From: Spongilla lacustris
Lineage: Eukaryota > Porifera > Demospongiae > Spongillida > Spongillidae
DNA: 64,000 bases
Assembly (NCBI GenBank): GCA_949361645.1
Contig: OX442422.1
Span: forward strand, 9,250,426-9,314,425
Direction of reading: 5' to 3'
The notes below the pieces were generated by a model, which worked only from the letters and a program-made list of their open reading frames with translations, was not told the origin of the DNA and did not search any database. The translations under genes and the position numbers were made by a program. Positions within the stretch are counted from its first letter, which is position 1; every line of letters begins with the position of its first letter. Below, piece after piece: positions 34,640 to 46,886 of the stretch.

Positions 34640-36200
34640 TAATTATATATAAGCGGCTAGATTATAGACGTAAGTAAATATGCCAACGCCTATAGACGGC
34701 TATAGTTATATGCTTGCGGCGGTGTAAAACCGGCGTCAATTTCATACATGCAACGGTGACCGTCCTGATCCAACTACTGATTAGTATTACTGCATGGCTT
34801 CTAGCTAATGAATATGCCTATGATACTTTACCGTATAAACTGAAACGTTAACGTAGGTTCTTATACATGTATAATTATGGTGCTTATACTGAGTGAATCG
34901 GGTATTAGCGGGACTGGCTGCATCCTCTTGTTATGGACCTTCTGACAGTTAGGGCAGTTCCTACACCACTCCGCCACGTCTAGGTGGTACAAGATACAAA
35001 AAAATTAATGAAAATAAAATTGGTGATGTCAGTAGTAGGTACTTTAATAAATTGCGTTTGCGTAGGCGGAAACTGGTGATCTAAATTTCGTCGAAAATTG
35101 TGACCGTATTTAGGATTTCTCTACGAGTGCCTAAGAAGACGCGCGCTTTGTAAAGTTGCTTGCAAGGTATTTAGGACTTTATTGCTAGAATACAGAACAA
35201 AAGGGGTTGCCCGATACACTCTTGGTATCTAAATGTAAGCCAGCATACGGCGCTATTTTGTGTGCCTCGTTGATTTCCATAGTAATCGGTCGCGATTAGC
35301 CATTCCCTAGATTCTTAAAGCACTCACTTGAGGAAGCGTTTTCCATGTTTATTAGGTCCTAGCCTATATCAGGATAAAATTTCATGAGCTTTGGATGGTG
35401 CCCAAGGGTCCATTTATCGGCACTGGTGTTTACTGTTGGATTGCTTAGAGCTTGACATAATAATGCTTAACCTGGTATTTCTGTGTTAGAGCCCTGGGAA
35501 TTAAACTTATTTTTTGTATTTTCAACGCATAGACTATCTGTTTTGTTTATGTGTCAAAGAGTTGTGTGATAGTTCTATTTAATACGCACCGAATTTGTCA
35601 AGGCACGCGTTAGTTATGGAAAGTATTGTACAGCATGGACCGCCATATCATTAAAAACAGCTCAATCATAAAAATATGATGGTGCCCACACAGCGTATTT
35701 TTCAAGACAATATTTTCATGTTAGTGTATCCTAGCTATGCAGTAGCATTGAGAAATACATCTACCCATAACCAGCATATGCCCAGTTATTGAAGTAGCTT
35801 TGGATCAAATGGCAGGTGCTCTCCCTGAACCTTGAACTACAAAATTCTGCATGCTACAACAGAACAAGATAAGATAATAGATATTGTAGTACACTAGCTA
35901 CTTGAAGTATACATGTATAGTAGACTCAGTTGCATGGCTACCTTGAAGGTACTTTAGCTCATCTATCACCATCCATTGTTCACCAAGTATGTTTGCTGAT
36001 CACAATGCACCCTTGGCCTGGCTAATTACCTTTATAGAAAAGCATCTAATGTTAAATGATGGAAATGTAAGATGTATGGAACAATGCAGTGGTTGTGTGC
36101 ACACTCTCAGAACAAGCAAGAAAATATAGCCCGGTTAAATTTTGCATCTGACAAGCTTAGAGAGTAAAGTTAGTTAGTAAACAACATGAACACAACATTT
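34640..36200. other. Intergenic, no gene recognised
   Basis: No splice-supported exon was found. A fragment of the 7519-type MITE end is at about 34985-35030. Confidence 0.35.
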
Positions 36201-36212
36201 CTATATTGCAAG

Positions 36213-36337
36213 ATCAGCAACTTAAAGATAAGATTCAAAAGAAGGAGAACAGTTCAAGGAGGAAGATAGAAAAGAAGTTGCTATGTGTGGCAGAAAAGGA
36301 AGTGGAATTATCAAATGAGTTTCCTAATATCTCATAA
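36213..36337 (+). CDS. Possible terminal coiled-coil exon with poly(A) signal
   Basis: Open from an AG at 36211-36212 (TATATTGCAAG) to TAA 36335-36337. The peptide is Lys/Glu/Gln-rich (QLKDKIQKKENSSRRKIEK), so likely a coiled coil. AATAAA occurs about 60 bases downstream. Upstream exons were not found. It could also be an isolated chance frame. Confidence 0.3.
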
Positions 36338-37164
36338 TGAAAAAAAAATTAATGTAATATTTTTGAAGCGATTTATCCAACGTGTCAGTTATTTGTAATA
36401 ATAAAATAATGAAGGTAAGCATAAACAATGCACAATAAGTTACTATACTAATAAAACAATACAGAATCCATAACAGAAGCAGCATTTCCACATTGTACTG
36501 CAACTGATTGCCTTTGTAGCAAGTAAGAGCCTACATTGCACTCTCCTGATGCCTGCCTAAGGTGATGGTCAAGCTCTCTCCTGATGTCTCAATGGCTATG
36601 GGCGTGATCAGTTATTTATGGTCTGTATATTGAACACCTATGGTATGTGGATCATCAACATGCATGTGCTATTCAATGGACATATAATATGTGTAAATCA
36701 ATCAAAGAAGTCTCAAGTTCCTAAAGTAATTATTACACATTGGAAGAATGATGAATGTGAATAAATAGGGGAGAACATTATGATATCGCTATACGGGCTA
36801 TTGCCGTATTGGCAGCTAGATTATATAAAGAGACACGTAAATTTAGATGTAATGTGTATTTGACTCTGTGAACCTTATAAAGAGTACCTATGTTGTATTT
36901 TATGCAAATATGGCATCATTGTCTTGAATTCTTTTACAGTAGTTGCATGGAGAAGTCAAGCGGTCACAGTTTTTTATATCGCGGTCCATTCACATCGCGT
37001 ACATTGTTAGTCACCAGCGACGTAATGTTTGAAACGTTATAACTTTTGAAATAGTAATCTGTTTTCCGTGGCAAAAGCATAATTTTGATGCATTCAATTT
37101 GCTCTTTTAGGCTATGCATAAAAGTTCTAGTTTTATTCATTTTCAAAAATTTATTAAAGTACCT

Positions 37165-38040
37165 ATCAGTAGTGAATTGAGTAAATAGAAAGGAAACAAG
37201 TGATAGCTGAAATTTCCAGCAATTTCAGGCAGGTAGATTTGCTAAACAATGTAGGTCTGTAATAAAAGTGAATTTTCAGTAACCCCATATTTTACTCAAT
37301 GCATGGCTGCCTACCGGCAAAATCCTATGCTATTATGCAGTTTTATTTTTAAAATTATTCGCTCATTTTATTCTAACCGGTATGCATACAGATGGGGCCT
37401 GGAGGGGCTAGCAGGTGTGTCGGGCACCCGTTTACGCTCCGGCGGGTTTACGCTCTGAAGAGCGCTCCAGTTGTTTCTGGCTACAAATGATGCCGGACAA
37501 CTGGGAGGGTTCCCACCACTTTTATGTTGTGGGCACTAACAAAATTAAATGTCAAGCATCACTCCCCTTACGAAAATGGTTGAAGATACGTATATAATGC
37601 AATAAACCTCTTATCCTAGCGAATCTTATCTTGATCTTGAAGAGAAACATTTTTAAAGGTTCGAATGTGGGAACGAGTGAGTGTTATCTAAGCGTCGGTT
37701 TTGCTACATTGTATGTATCCGACGGCTCTATCGAAATACGCTCGCTATAAAGTTCAATCGTTTCAACATAAAACATATTAACGTAGGTTCCTGCAGTCAT
37801 AGGTGCTTATAAGTGAATCGCAACTAATCTTTGTGAATACTTGCTATATCAATTCACAGAATCCTTCCTTATTGAATATTTGATGCATAGCTCTACGACG
37901 AGTTGATGTATACCTTCTCCGGGAACTATATAAGACTGAGACGGCATGCCGCATGCGTCATAGGCAGCAGTCATGCAAAAAAAGCCAAAAATTGCTCTGC
38001 CGACTCCCTGAGCTCGGGGATAGGCGTCATATATGCATGC
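37165..38040. repeat. MITE remnant and interspersed repeat copies
   Basis: 37165-37330 resembles the 7519-type MITE (AATTGAGTAAATAG, GATTTGCTAAACAATG). 37590-37820 and 37830-38040 are inverted parts of the transposon 5' repeat seen at 4020 and 23880. Confidence 0.5.
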
Positions 38041-38053
38041 ATGCGGCGGTGCA

Positions 38054-38246
38054 AACGTCAATTTTATAGAATTTGAAGGCAATGGTGGTGTAAAAATGAA
38101 GGGAACAAGGGATTGGAGATACAATAATTACTCCTATATTTATAGCAACATGCATAAATGTAATGCCATTTTACAAAGTGCTAAATATGAGAATAATCAT
38201 TGTATCTCCAATCCTTACACCACCATTGCCTTCAAATTTTATACAT
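38054..38246. mobile_element. About 190-bp foldback MITE
   Basis: GAATTTGAAGGCAATGGTGG with GTGTAA and GGATTGGAGATACAAT on the left are inverted on the right (ATTGTATCTCCAATCC, CCACCATTGCCTTCAAATT). A short unpaired centre separates the arms. No coding capacity. Confidence 0.6.
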
Positions 38247-38519
38247 CACTAACTTTCTCAGAGAGAATGTTTTTATATCTTGTGCATGTTAGTTCTGCGT
38301 CAATAAGGTGCATGTTTATAGTAACCAAAGTATTTGGGGCATGACCACGTATAAATTGCTTTGAAACACCATACCAATTTGTGACCATGTATGTAGCTAT
38401 GATGCATTATGTCAATTAGCTTTGCAATTTGCTCTTCTTCATGAACATGACTTCAGTTTGTCTTGTCAGAAGTGCTGAAACATTCCTTGTTCCTGGCTAT
38501 ACACTCTAGTGTTTTGCCC

Positions 38520-38605
38520 CTCAGTGAATTAAGCCAAGCTGATGCCCAATGGCCCTCCAATGAAATCGCACAGAAGCTGCTATGTCCAATGTGTCATGTG
38601 GTTGA
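38520..38605 (-). pseudogene. Death-domain fragment with stop
   Basis: The minus strand reads like the start of DD2 (FHWRAIGHQLGL) and then meets TGA. A near-identical fragment is at 52120-52205. Ancestral decayed exon carried in both duplicated blocks. Confidence 0.5.
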
Positions 38606-38662
38606 AGGATAAAGAGTTGTCATGGTTACTAGGTAGGAGACATGCCATGGTGGCCTTCCATC

Positions 38663-38862
38663 NNNNNNNNNNNNNNNNNNNNNNNNNNNNNNNNNNNNNN
38701 NNNNNNNNNNNNNNNNNNNNNNNNNNNNNNNNNNNNNNNNNNNNNNNNNNNNNNNNNNNNNNNNNNNNNNNNNNNNNNNNNNNNNNNNNNNNNNNNNNNN
38801 NNNNNNNNNNNNNNNNNNNNNNNNNNNNNNNNNNNNNNNNNNNNNNNNNNNNNNNNNNNNNN
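38663..38862. other. Assembly gap (200 N)
   Basis: Exactly 200 unknown bases, the usual size of a placeholder. By comparison with 52264-53602, up to about 1.3 kb containing a GA-rich repeat and a DD2 exon may be missing. Confidence 0.95.
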
Positions 38863-39834
38863 CCTCTCTTTTTTTAGCAACCATTATGCACTTTTCAAAA
38901 ATAATTGTGCATGCATGTAAATTAAAATTGTACACATAAAAACAAAATTACCAAACTTCTATAAACCCAACTGGCCAACTTAAAGCATTAATACATAGAG
39001 ATGCTAGGCAGGACCTTCAGTACATGTACAGTTAAGCAGGAGGCACATAAGAAGAAATGAGCAACGCCCCTGGCCCATATAAAGACAACAACCAATGAGA
39101 TTACAGTGAGATGGCTTACCGTGAGAGGAGAGTGGGGAGGAGGGGGAAGGGGAACAGAGGGGATGTGATAGGGAGGGATCGTCCCTCATGTCATGTGACA
39201 TTGTCAGCTTTGCCCTCAGATCTTGGGCGAGGTGACCACACCCCACTGACTCCAAGGCAACCACAACTGTTCCCCATGTGCATGATCCAGTCCCCAGACC
39301 CTCCCAGGCCTCAAAGACCTGCAGGAGACAGCTGCCTGCATCGGAGGAGGCATTTGCTGGATGCATTGGACCTGGTGGGAGGTCAGACCCAGTGCTAGGG
39401 CAACGGCCTCCCACTTCTCTGGTACCCTGGTGGCTATGACACACATGAAGTCAGAGGGAAGGGGTGCGGCCTCCAGTCCTTTGCTGTACGCATGTTTGAG
39501 CACTAGGTCTGGGGACCAGATAAACATCCATGAACACTTAGCACACCCATCAACTGAAGCTAAAACATGATAACGTAAACTTTTAATCAAACAGTTTTAT
39601 GATCTAAACTGCATCCACAATGCGGACTGTGATTACCTTGCTCCGGAGATAATTGATCCAAAGCTGACTCTAGAACAGCGAAGGATAATGCCATAAGAAA
39701 CTATCTCAGCACTCATTGTCCATAGGTTAGGATTACAGCCCAAACCTCATCCCCAGTCCATGTCCATGTACTCATCCCCAGCCCACATGGTGTGGTTAAA
39801 TAATGGTTTATGGGTGACATTGCAGTCTTACTTT

Positions 39835-39963
<129 letters not shown>

Positions 39964-40112
39964 TAATAAGCATGTGGTAAATACCTCAACTTCAGTGCAG
40001 AGCTGAACATCAATAACTGCATTCTGCCGTCGCTCCAGTTCTACTAGATGCCCACCAACAATTTCCACTTTCTTTTTAACTGTTCAACTGCACACACAAG
40101 GCAGATAACTCA

Positions 40113-40663
40113 GGGAGGGAGGGAGGGAGGGAGGGAGGGAGGGAGGGAGGGAGGGAGGGAGGGAGGGAGGGAGGGAGGGAGGGAGGGAGGGAGGGAGGGA
40201 GGGAGGGAGGGAGGGAGGGAGGGAGGGAGGGAGGGAGGGAGGGAGGGAGGGAGGGAGGGAGGGAGGGAGGGAGGGAGGGAGGGAGGGAGGGAGGGAGGGA
40301 GGGAGGGAGGGAGGGAGGGAGGGAGGGAGGGAGGGAGGGAGGGAGGGAGGGAGGGAGGGAGGGAGGGAGGGAGGGAGGGAGGGAGGGAGGGAGGGAGGGA
40401 GGGAGGGAGGGAGGGAGGGAGGGAGGGAGGGAGGGAGGGAGGGAGGGAGGGAGGGAGGGAGGGAGGGAGGGAGGGAGGGAGGGAGGGAGGGAGGGAGGGA
40501 GGGAGGGAGGGAGGGAGGGAGGGAGGGAGGGAGGGAGGGAGGGAGGGAGGGAGGGAGGGAGGGAGGGAGGGAGGGAGGGAGGGAGGGAGGGAGGGAGGGA
40601 GGGAGGGAGGGAGGGAGGGAGGGAGGGAGGGAGGGAGGGAGGGAGGGAGGGAGGGAGGGAGGG
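40113..40663. repeat. Perfect (GGGA)n tract, about 138 units
   Basis: 551 bases of GGGA without a visible interruption. It replaces the sequence found at the matching position of the 54.8-kb copy. Runs of three G every four bases could form G-quadruplexes (general knowledge). The long open frames are artefacts. Confidence 0.95.
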
Positions 40664-40932
40664 TTACTTTCACACACTGACCCAATTAACATAGGGAAAC
40701 GTGGCATAAGTGCAGTATTATGCCATGCATAGTTCATGCAATATTGAGTTATATGGCAACATTATATTTATTTTTGATAAGCCCTGGTGTTATATAAAGC
40801 GGGAGAAGTGAGTATGAGGATGAAAGTTGTGATCGTTCAAAGTAACTTCATGTAAATTGGCAATGTATAGCATTAAAAGAATTTTATAGAAGATTCTGTC
40901 TCATGTAACTAGCTACTGTTATAGTAATACGG

Positions 40933-42759
40933 TCACTTGGTATCTCTATCAACATACAATCGATGAGAATTGCCTGCACAATGAACAAATCCGCCTTCTA
41001 TTGCTGCTGCAACGACACGACTCCCTTTAGATGCAACCTCGGGAAAGATTCTTGCTCGCAATATCTTTTTACACAGGTCTGATGCAAGGACAGGAAATAG
41101 TTTTTTGTCACGATGATTCTTATCAATGAACAAGTGACCAATATGCCCATATGGATAGGCCAATATCCACCCCACAGGCACCTCAGGATCATCTTTGTGA
41201 AACACCGCTGATGTTGGTAGTGTGCTTATCATATGTTCAAATTGTTGTTCATCTTTGGTGTGATCCTTACATATTTCATTCCAGCAATGACGGACATATT
41301 TACCATCTCTTGGTTTCAAGACGCCAATGGAATAGTCCTCTGGCAGTGATGGAGGTGCACTAGTATATTCCATAATGTAGAAGGATTACTCACATTATTA
41401 TCCTGGTGAATTGTGTGACATACCGTTTAGAGAATAACAAAGCTCTTTCCTTGGGCAAGTGTAAAATTTTCCCGGCTGAAACCATATTCTTCAGTAATGG
41501 CTTTCCATCGCTTGATTTAATATGTTCCATAAGGTACTCTGCCAATGAAGCTTCCATATCTGAAAAGAGTCCAAATAAGGAGCATGAGGTAGGTAGATAA
41601 AAGAGGATTTTGATCATATGCATCAGTTTAGCTAACTGGCTCAGTACAATAATAATAATGATACCGCCCTCACTCATGTAGAAATATACAAAGTGAATTG
41701 AAATGAAACTGCACAACACCTGCAAAAATCACTCCACCCTTCTTATGTGATCCTGTAGAGTTTATAATGCGGTCGTCATGTAAAAGGTCCACTGCTTTTG
41801 ATTTAGAAGATGTGTACAACACAATATCCACCACCTTGGATATACATGTATAGATTGACACATTTTAATGCATTTTGAATATAATATATTTATAACTTAC
41901 AGTTGGAGATAAAATCCTTCCTGCAATAGACGTGAAGTGAGGCCACCCATCAACATAGAACTCGACTTGTGCTTGCTTCATTATGGCTGTTCGTATTGTA
42001 TTAGCCATCTATGGTATAATATATATATATATATATATACGTATTTCATTTAAAATATGTGCATGCAGTTCCCAAGAATATACATTGTGTGTATGTCAGT
42101 GCATTATGGATGGAATGTTCTGGTATGTGCAGCAGCTAGGTGATGATAATACATGCTCCCCTATCCATTTCCCCTTTCCCCGATGATAATTTTGAGCTCC
42201 GTCGAAGAGGGTACATTATAGTAGAATGAAGTAGAAGCCGCGTGCACTTACATCACGCATCATAATTGGCTTAGCCGCTATTGCCAATCAAAAAGCATTT
42301 CGATTACGTTATACATGTATTAATTTTTGTTTTGAAGTGCCATTTTTGTAATACGTAAATCACGGTAAATGCACGCACACGAACTATTCTACAACACATA
42401 AGCGCATTAAGAGTCCAATCATCCGGCGCATTTTGCCAGAACTTTTCGTATTTCGCTTTAAAAATATTGTGATAGCATTGTATATGCCACATTATACTAC
42501 ACGTACGTACCATATTTGAAGTCGCCTGAGGCGTATCCTGGAGAAGATCCAAAAGATGCGGCAGCATGTCGTCAGGAACCTTGCTAATTGCTGCAAATCA
42601 TTCAATTAATAATATATAAGTATAATGAAATTAACATTATATATGTTTGAGACCTCGATTATAATATTATCGGATATGGAAAAACTTACCGAGGGAGCTG
42701 TAAGGTCGAAATTGTATCCAGCGTTGGCAGCGTGATATAAACTGGTTGGCTCGTATCAT
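40933..42759 (-). CDS. Glycine N-acyltransferase-like protein, copy 2
   Basis: Six coding exons (minus): 42759-42690, 42590-42511, 42008-41901, 41834-41720, 41559-41424 and 41359-40933, all phase-consistent, giving 311 residues. It has the same layout as copy 1: Arg-rich N-terminus (MIRANQFISRCQRW) suited to mitochondrial import, an EFYVDGWPHF motif in exon 3, and the GNAT-like half in exon 6 (PVGWILAYPYGHIGHLFIDK). Exon 5 is one codon longer than in copy 1. The C-terminus ends YVDRDTK and looks like the ancestral form. Homology upstream stops near 43000, where an inverted MITE piece begins, so its promoter may differ from copy 1. Confidence 0.8.
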
Positions 42760-43014
42760 CTCCTTTGGTCCTATAGATTATAAACTATGGAAACCACATA
42801 TTATTTGACAACAGACGCTATAAGTGCTTAGCTGGGCATTCTACATATAACTACTGATATAAATTAACTGCTAAGCTGTGCGCAGGAAATAAGCTCATAA
42901 GATCAGTCTACAAGCTTGCGCTCTTAGAACCTTATAAACTATTACCCACTTGATGCGTGCTGTGCATGGTAACGATTATCGCAACTGATTTTACTCGCTT
43001 TGGCCTAAATTTAT

Positions 43015-43110
43015 ATATACGGAAAAGTATCACTGATAGGCATATTCATTTGCTAGAAGTCAGTGGAGCACTTGGACAATAAAATTTTTAGCTAAGGATT
43101 TTATCTAACA
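43015..43110. repeat. Inverted internal part of a CAGTGCCC-family MITE
   Basis: Inverse of about 21560-21650 (GGAAAAGTATCACTGATAGG, CAGTGGAGCACTTGGACAAT). It marks the break in homology between the two acyltransferase loci. Confidence 0.5.
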
Positions 43111-43639
43111 TTTTTTTAATCGCTTTACATGTAAACGTTTATATGAGAATTCACTTTTACCTCACCATCACCCGGCAGTTTCAGCAGAAATATAATGGAG
43201 ACACATCTAGATTTTCATTGGCCTTGCATGTATAAATAACATACTTCCATTGAATTTCATGTATACATGTACATGTAGCCAATCAGCCCAAGACTAATTT
43301 CCATTGATTAAAATGACAAACTATCATTTTATTCGTTATGCATGTAGGTCGCAATCGTCGTTCCTAGCTACACTGTTACTTCAAGTCTTTTGGTAGGGTC
43401 GCGGTTCTCTATCTATTACACCCCTTTCCTTTCTTTTCTGCCACCCGGACTTGTGCTTGTACATTTTAGAAAATGAATTTAACGGAATTATATACGGTAC
43501 ATGAATTATACATTCTATTCCGCACGGAACGTATACAGTTTTATTGCGCCTGCGCATGCAATGATCAAAACAAAGCATCAATCACACACAAAAAAAACAG
43601 TGACCAGCCGGGCGGCCCGGGCCCCACATTTAACGACGG

Positions 43640-43670
43640 GCCCCAGGGTCAGCAGCCCCCCCCCCCCCCC

Positions 43671-43704
<34 letters not shown>

Positions 43705-43705
43705 T
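43640..43705. repeat. Poly-C rich tract
   Basis: About 50 C in two runs broken by GG. The proline-rich frames over it are artefacts. Confidence 0.85.
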
Positions 43706-43739
43706 CGGCATATAGCAATTATAGGCACTTTTTTTTTGT

Positions 43740-44110
43740 ATTCGACGTCGACGGCTCTATCCAATTCAAATACGCTCGCTAAGTTCAGCTGATTGATTCT
43801 ATATGGCACATTGGCAATAGTGCATGGGATAGGATGTTTTGCTAATCGGAATCGCGACTCCCGGCATTTTCAGTTGTGAATACTTACTCAATTCATGCCC
43901 AATTAAAATGATTCCACCACGGATATTTGATGCATAGCTCTACGATGAGTTGATGTACCTTTTCCGGGAAATAAGACGCGGCATGCATTGCGTCATAGGC
44001 AGCAGACATGCACTGAGGGTGACATGGGTACATGTAAGTGAAGAATTGCTCTGCCCCCTCCCCCGAGGTCGGAAGATTTATAAATAGGTGTCATTCGTGG
44101 CCACCATTGT
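43740..44110. repeat. Interspersed transposon 5' repeat, inverted copy
   Basis: Contains the inverse of the ATTAGCAAAACATCC block joined to the TCTACGATGAGTTGATGTACC block. Same order as at 37590-38040 and 46185-46580. Confidence 0.55.
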
Positions 44111-44188
44111 TACTATAGATACAAAGCGCCAAGAAAGCTGCAATTGCAACACAAGACATGCATAACATGTATAAAGGGAAAAACTTAC

Positions 44189-44258
44189 CAAGGGAGCTGT
44201 AAGATTGAAATTTTATCCAGCGTTGGCAGCATGATACAGACTGCTTGGCTCGTATCAT
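44189..44258 (-). pseudogene. Orphan first coding exon of a third acyltransferase copy
   Basis: 70 bp from ATG to a GTAAGT donor, collinear with the first coding exon of copies 1 and 2 (MIRAKQSVSCCQRW). Upstream sequence to about 46060 matches 20920-22250, including the putative 5' UTR exon. No exon 2-6 follows on the minus strand; interspersed repeat and poly-C lie there instead. A 5' fragment left by a partial duplication. Confidence 0.65.
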
Positions 44259-44518
44259 CATCCTTGGTCCTGCATTACAAAAGCTGTCTCAACTACTGAT
44301 GAAACCACACCCTCATGCACATATATCAGACGTGCTTAGCTGGACATTGTATACATTGATCAAGTCTATATAGGCACGAGAGCTGCTAAGCTGTTCGCAG
44401 CGAAATAGAGATCGGTTTACAAGCTAGCGCTCTTAACCCGCTTTATGCTAACGATTATCATTCCTTTGAAGTGGCGTGGCCTATATAAGCTGCAACCTGG
44501 CAGCGCACCGATTTTGTA

Positions 44519-44619
44519 GTCTCGTACCCAGACCCAAATGTACGTAACGCTGATTATCGCTTACAGTATAACACACACACTGTAAGTCGTTACGTACATT
44601 TGGGTCTGGATACGAGACT
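44519..44619. mobile_element. About 100-bp foldback with ~11-bp target duplication
   Basis: Arms AGTCTCGTACCCAGACCC and GGGTCTGGATACGAGACT. Flanks are ACCGATTTTGT and ACCAATTTTGT, one mismatch in 11. The paralogous site at about 21175-21195 lacks the insertion, so the element and its duplication are confirmed by an empty site. Same family as 8485-8550. Confidence 0.75.
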
Positions 44620-45914
44620 ACCAATTTTGTACGCAGTATATAGACGTACAGGGTGATCCAAAATTTGTTTTTGAATAGGTATATACTCAAAAATCGTGCA
44701 CGTTAGTCGTTACTATAAAGGATCAAAGTGTGAACATTTATAAAATTATGAAGCATCATCATTTAATACACACGTGTATGATGTATACATTGACATCGGG
44801 AAAAAAAAAAAAGGTCAATTCAATGTTGCACGTGAATCGCCGGCAAGCTATGTTTATTTCAAAGGAGAATCATGTGGCGCATGAGTGTATCAGCTCGATT
44901 ATAGAATACTTTTATAGCTGAAAAGATTGAAGAACCTTATAGTCGTACCTTGTTCTGGCTCCGTTGCAGAATAAGCTTCTCATTATTACGCCGTTCGGCG
45001 ATAGTTTGTCCTTCTTCAGAGCCCAATTGACCTCATGCCATCATACGTTTTTATCTCTTGTCCTTTTATCTCGATTTAGTGTTACTATAATAATTAATGT
45101 GTAGACCTACATGTATCCGCTTATCGTTTGTATGTATTGTCATTTGTTCATATAATTTAGGCACATTCATTGGTAATTTAGTGGCAAATTGTGTAAGCGT
45201 AAAAGATGCATGTGAGATAAAATCTAATGAAAACTTTTATTGTCCAAGTGCTCCACTTGAATATGCCTTACATGTATATGATACTTTTCAGTCCGTATAA
45301 ACGATCGGGCACTGTACTTCACTCAAACAGGCCAAAGTTTATACATGCAACATAATCATACTAGGCATATAATATATTAGCCAATCGAGACGTAATCAAC
45401 TAACCTTTTCATTGAGTTCGTCGACGAAGTGGCCCGCACTGTATAGCTCTAGTCTGAAAGAAGGTGACTCGCTTATATGTAGAGGTCCGGCTATTTTTTG
45501 CGGTTATTGGCTGTGCGCGTACACGCGGGTTTTCTTCGAAACTGATGCATGCATGATTGCTTGTGAAGAAAATTCATACAGGAAACAAATTTATAATTCG
45601 GACTGTTGTTGACTGACAGGTATGCATGTGAATAAAAAGAAATGGTGCACGGATTCCATCTTACTAAGCAATCAGTCATGCAGCCAGTCTCAATAGAAAA
45701 CAATTTTATGCCGTGCATAAAATTCATTGTCGTTGCATGAGGCTCACCCATAGAAATAGCTATGCATGTGTATAAGGATATAAGTACGGTTGTGATAGCT
45801 GTATAATTTATATAGCTCCAGCTTTATCTCCAAGTGGACACAAACACACACACACATGCACACACACACACGCACGCACACACATGCACTCATGCACACA
45901 CAGATATATAAATA

Positions 45915-46075
45915 AAATTGTTGATGTAGACAGCAATTGAGTAAACAGTGAGGAAACAAAGGGATAACATGCATAACTTTATATTAGATACCTACACTTA
46001 GCAATTTCAGATTTGTTAAACAATGTATAGGATCATTGCAAATCCTACATCATCAGTTTTAATATCTTGTTTCAT
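45915..46075. repeat. 7519-type MITE copy
   Basis: GATGTAGACAGCAATTGAG at the left and CAAATCCTACATCATCAG at the right are inverted ends. Matches the copy at 22081-22290 within the duplicated block. Confidence 0.5.
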
Positions 46076-46396
46076 TTTAATCTCAATTTGGAGCGCGATA
46101 TATGGGATTATATACAGATGGGGCCTGGGGGGGGGGATGTGCATATCTGTTTACTCTCTCAGTGGTTTCTGGCCACAACGAAGCTAGGAGGTATTCGACA
46201 GCAGCTCTATCCAAATACGCTCGCTAAAGTTCGATTGATTCTATGCAATCTGTGGCACATTGGCAATAGTGGGTCTACATATGATCTCTGATCTCTGGTT
46301 TTGCTAATCGTTTCTACAATCATTGTGTATATCTTACTCAATTCACAGAATCCTTTTAAAAAAATGATCCCACCTTGAATATTTGATGCATATAGC

Positions 46397-46424
46397 CATA
46401 GATATTATCCGTATAATATCTATG
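46397..46424. mobile_element. 28-bp minimal element with 7-bp target duplication
   Basis: Consists only of the two tips of the 22386-23246 transposon: CATAGATATTAT joined to CCGTATAATATCTATG. ATATAGC flanks both sides (46390-46396, 46425-46431). The host repeat without the insertion is seen at 43930-43950. Confidence 0.75.
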
Positions 46425-46518
46425 ATATAGCTCTACGATGAATTGATGTACCTTTTCCGGGAACTAACGGACGGCACGCGTCATTGACAGCAAGCACTGG
46501 GGCTGAGTCGTGACATAG

Positions 46519-46522
46519 GTAA

Positions 46523-46563
<41 letters not shown>
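46519..46563. repeat. Poly-C run, about 45 bases
   Basis: Uninterrupted C. It lies where other copies of the interspersed repeat have a shorter C-rich stretch, so it is an expansion. Confidence 0.9.
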
Positions 46564-46565
<2 letters not shown>

Positions 46566-46837
46566 GAACTCGGAGGATTTATCGATAGGCGTCATCAGGT
46601 TTAATTTAGATCTGCATGACGGGGTGTGCATAATCTGTATGCTTCGTGGCCGCCATTGTTATACAGACTGGGAACGAGGTACATGCCAATGTTGCGCCAC
46701 ACCCACTGGTGGTGAATAATTGTATGGTGGCGGATGGCAATTATGCATGTTTCAAGCATCGTTGTTATTTGTTCGCCCGCTACCAATGCACTACTAAGTA
46801 TGGGACCAGTAAGATTTTTAGCTTATTCAGGTAAACA

Positions 46838-46841
46838 CGAA

Positions 46842-46886
<45 letters not shown>

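Noticed and set aside
37655..37680. GGTTCGAAT resembling a tRNA B box in the interspersed repeat
   Set aside because: No A box or cloverleaf at the right distance, and other copies do not conserve a tRNA-like fold. Not called a tRNA or SINE.
40084..40737. Long Ser/Pro- and Gly/Arg-repeat frames
   Set aside because: Artefacts of the GGGA tetranucleotide repeat.
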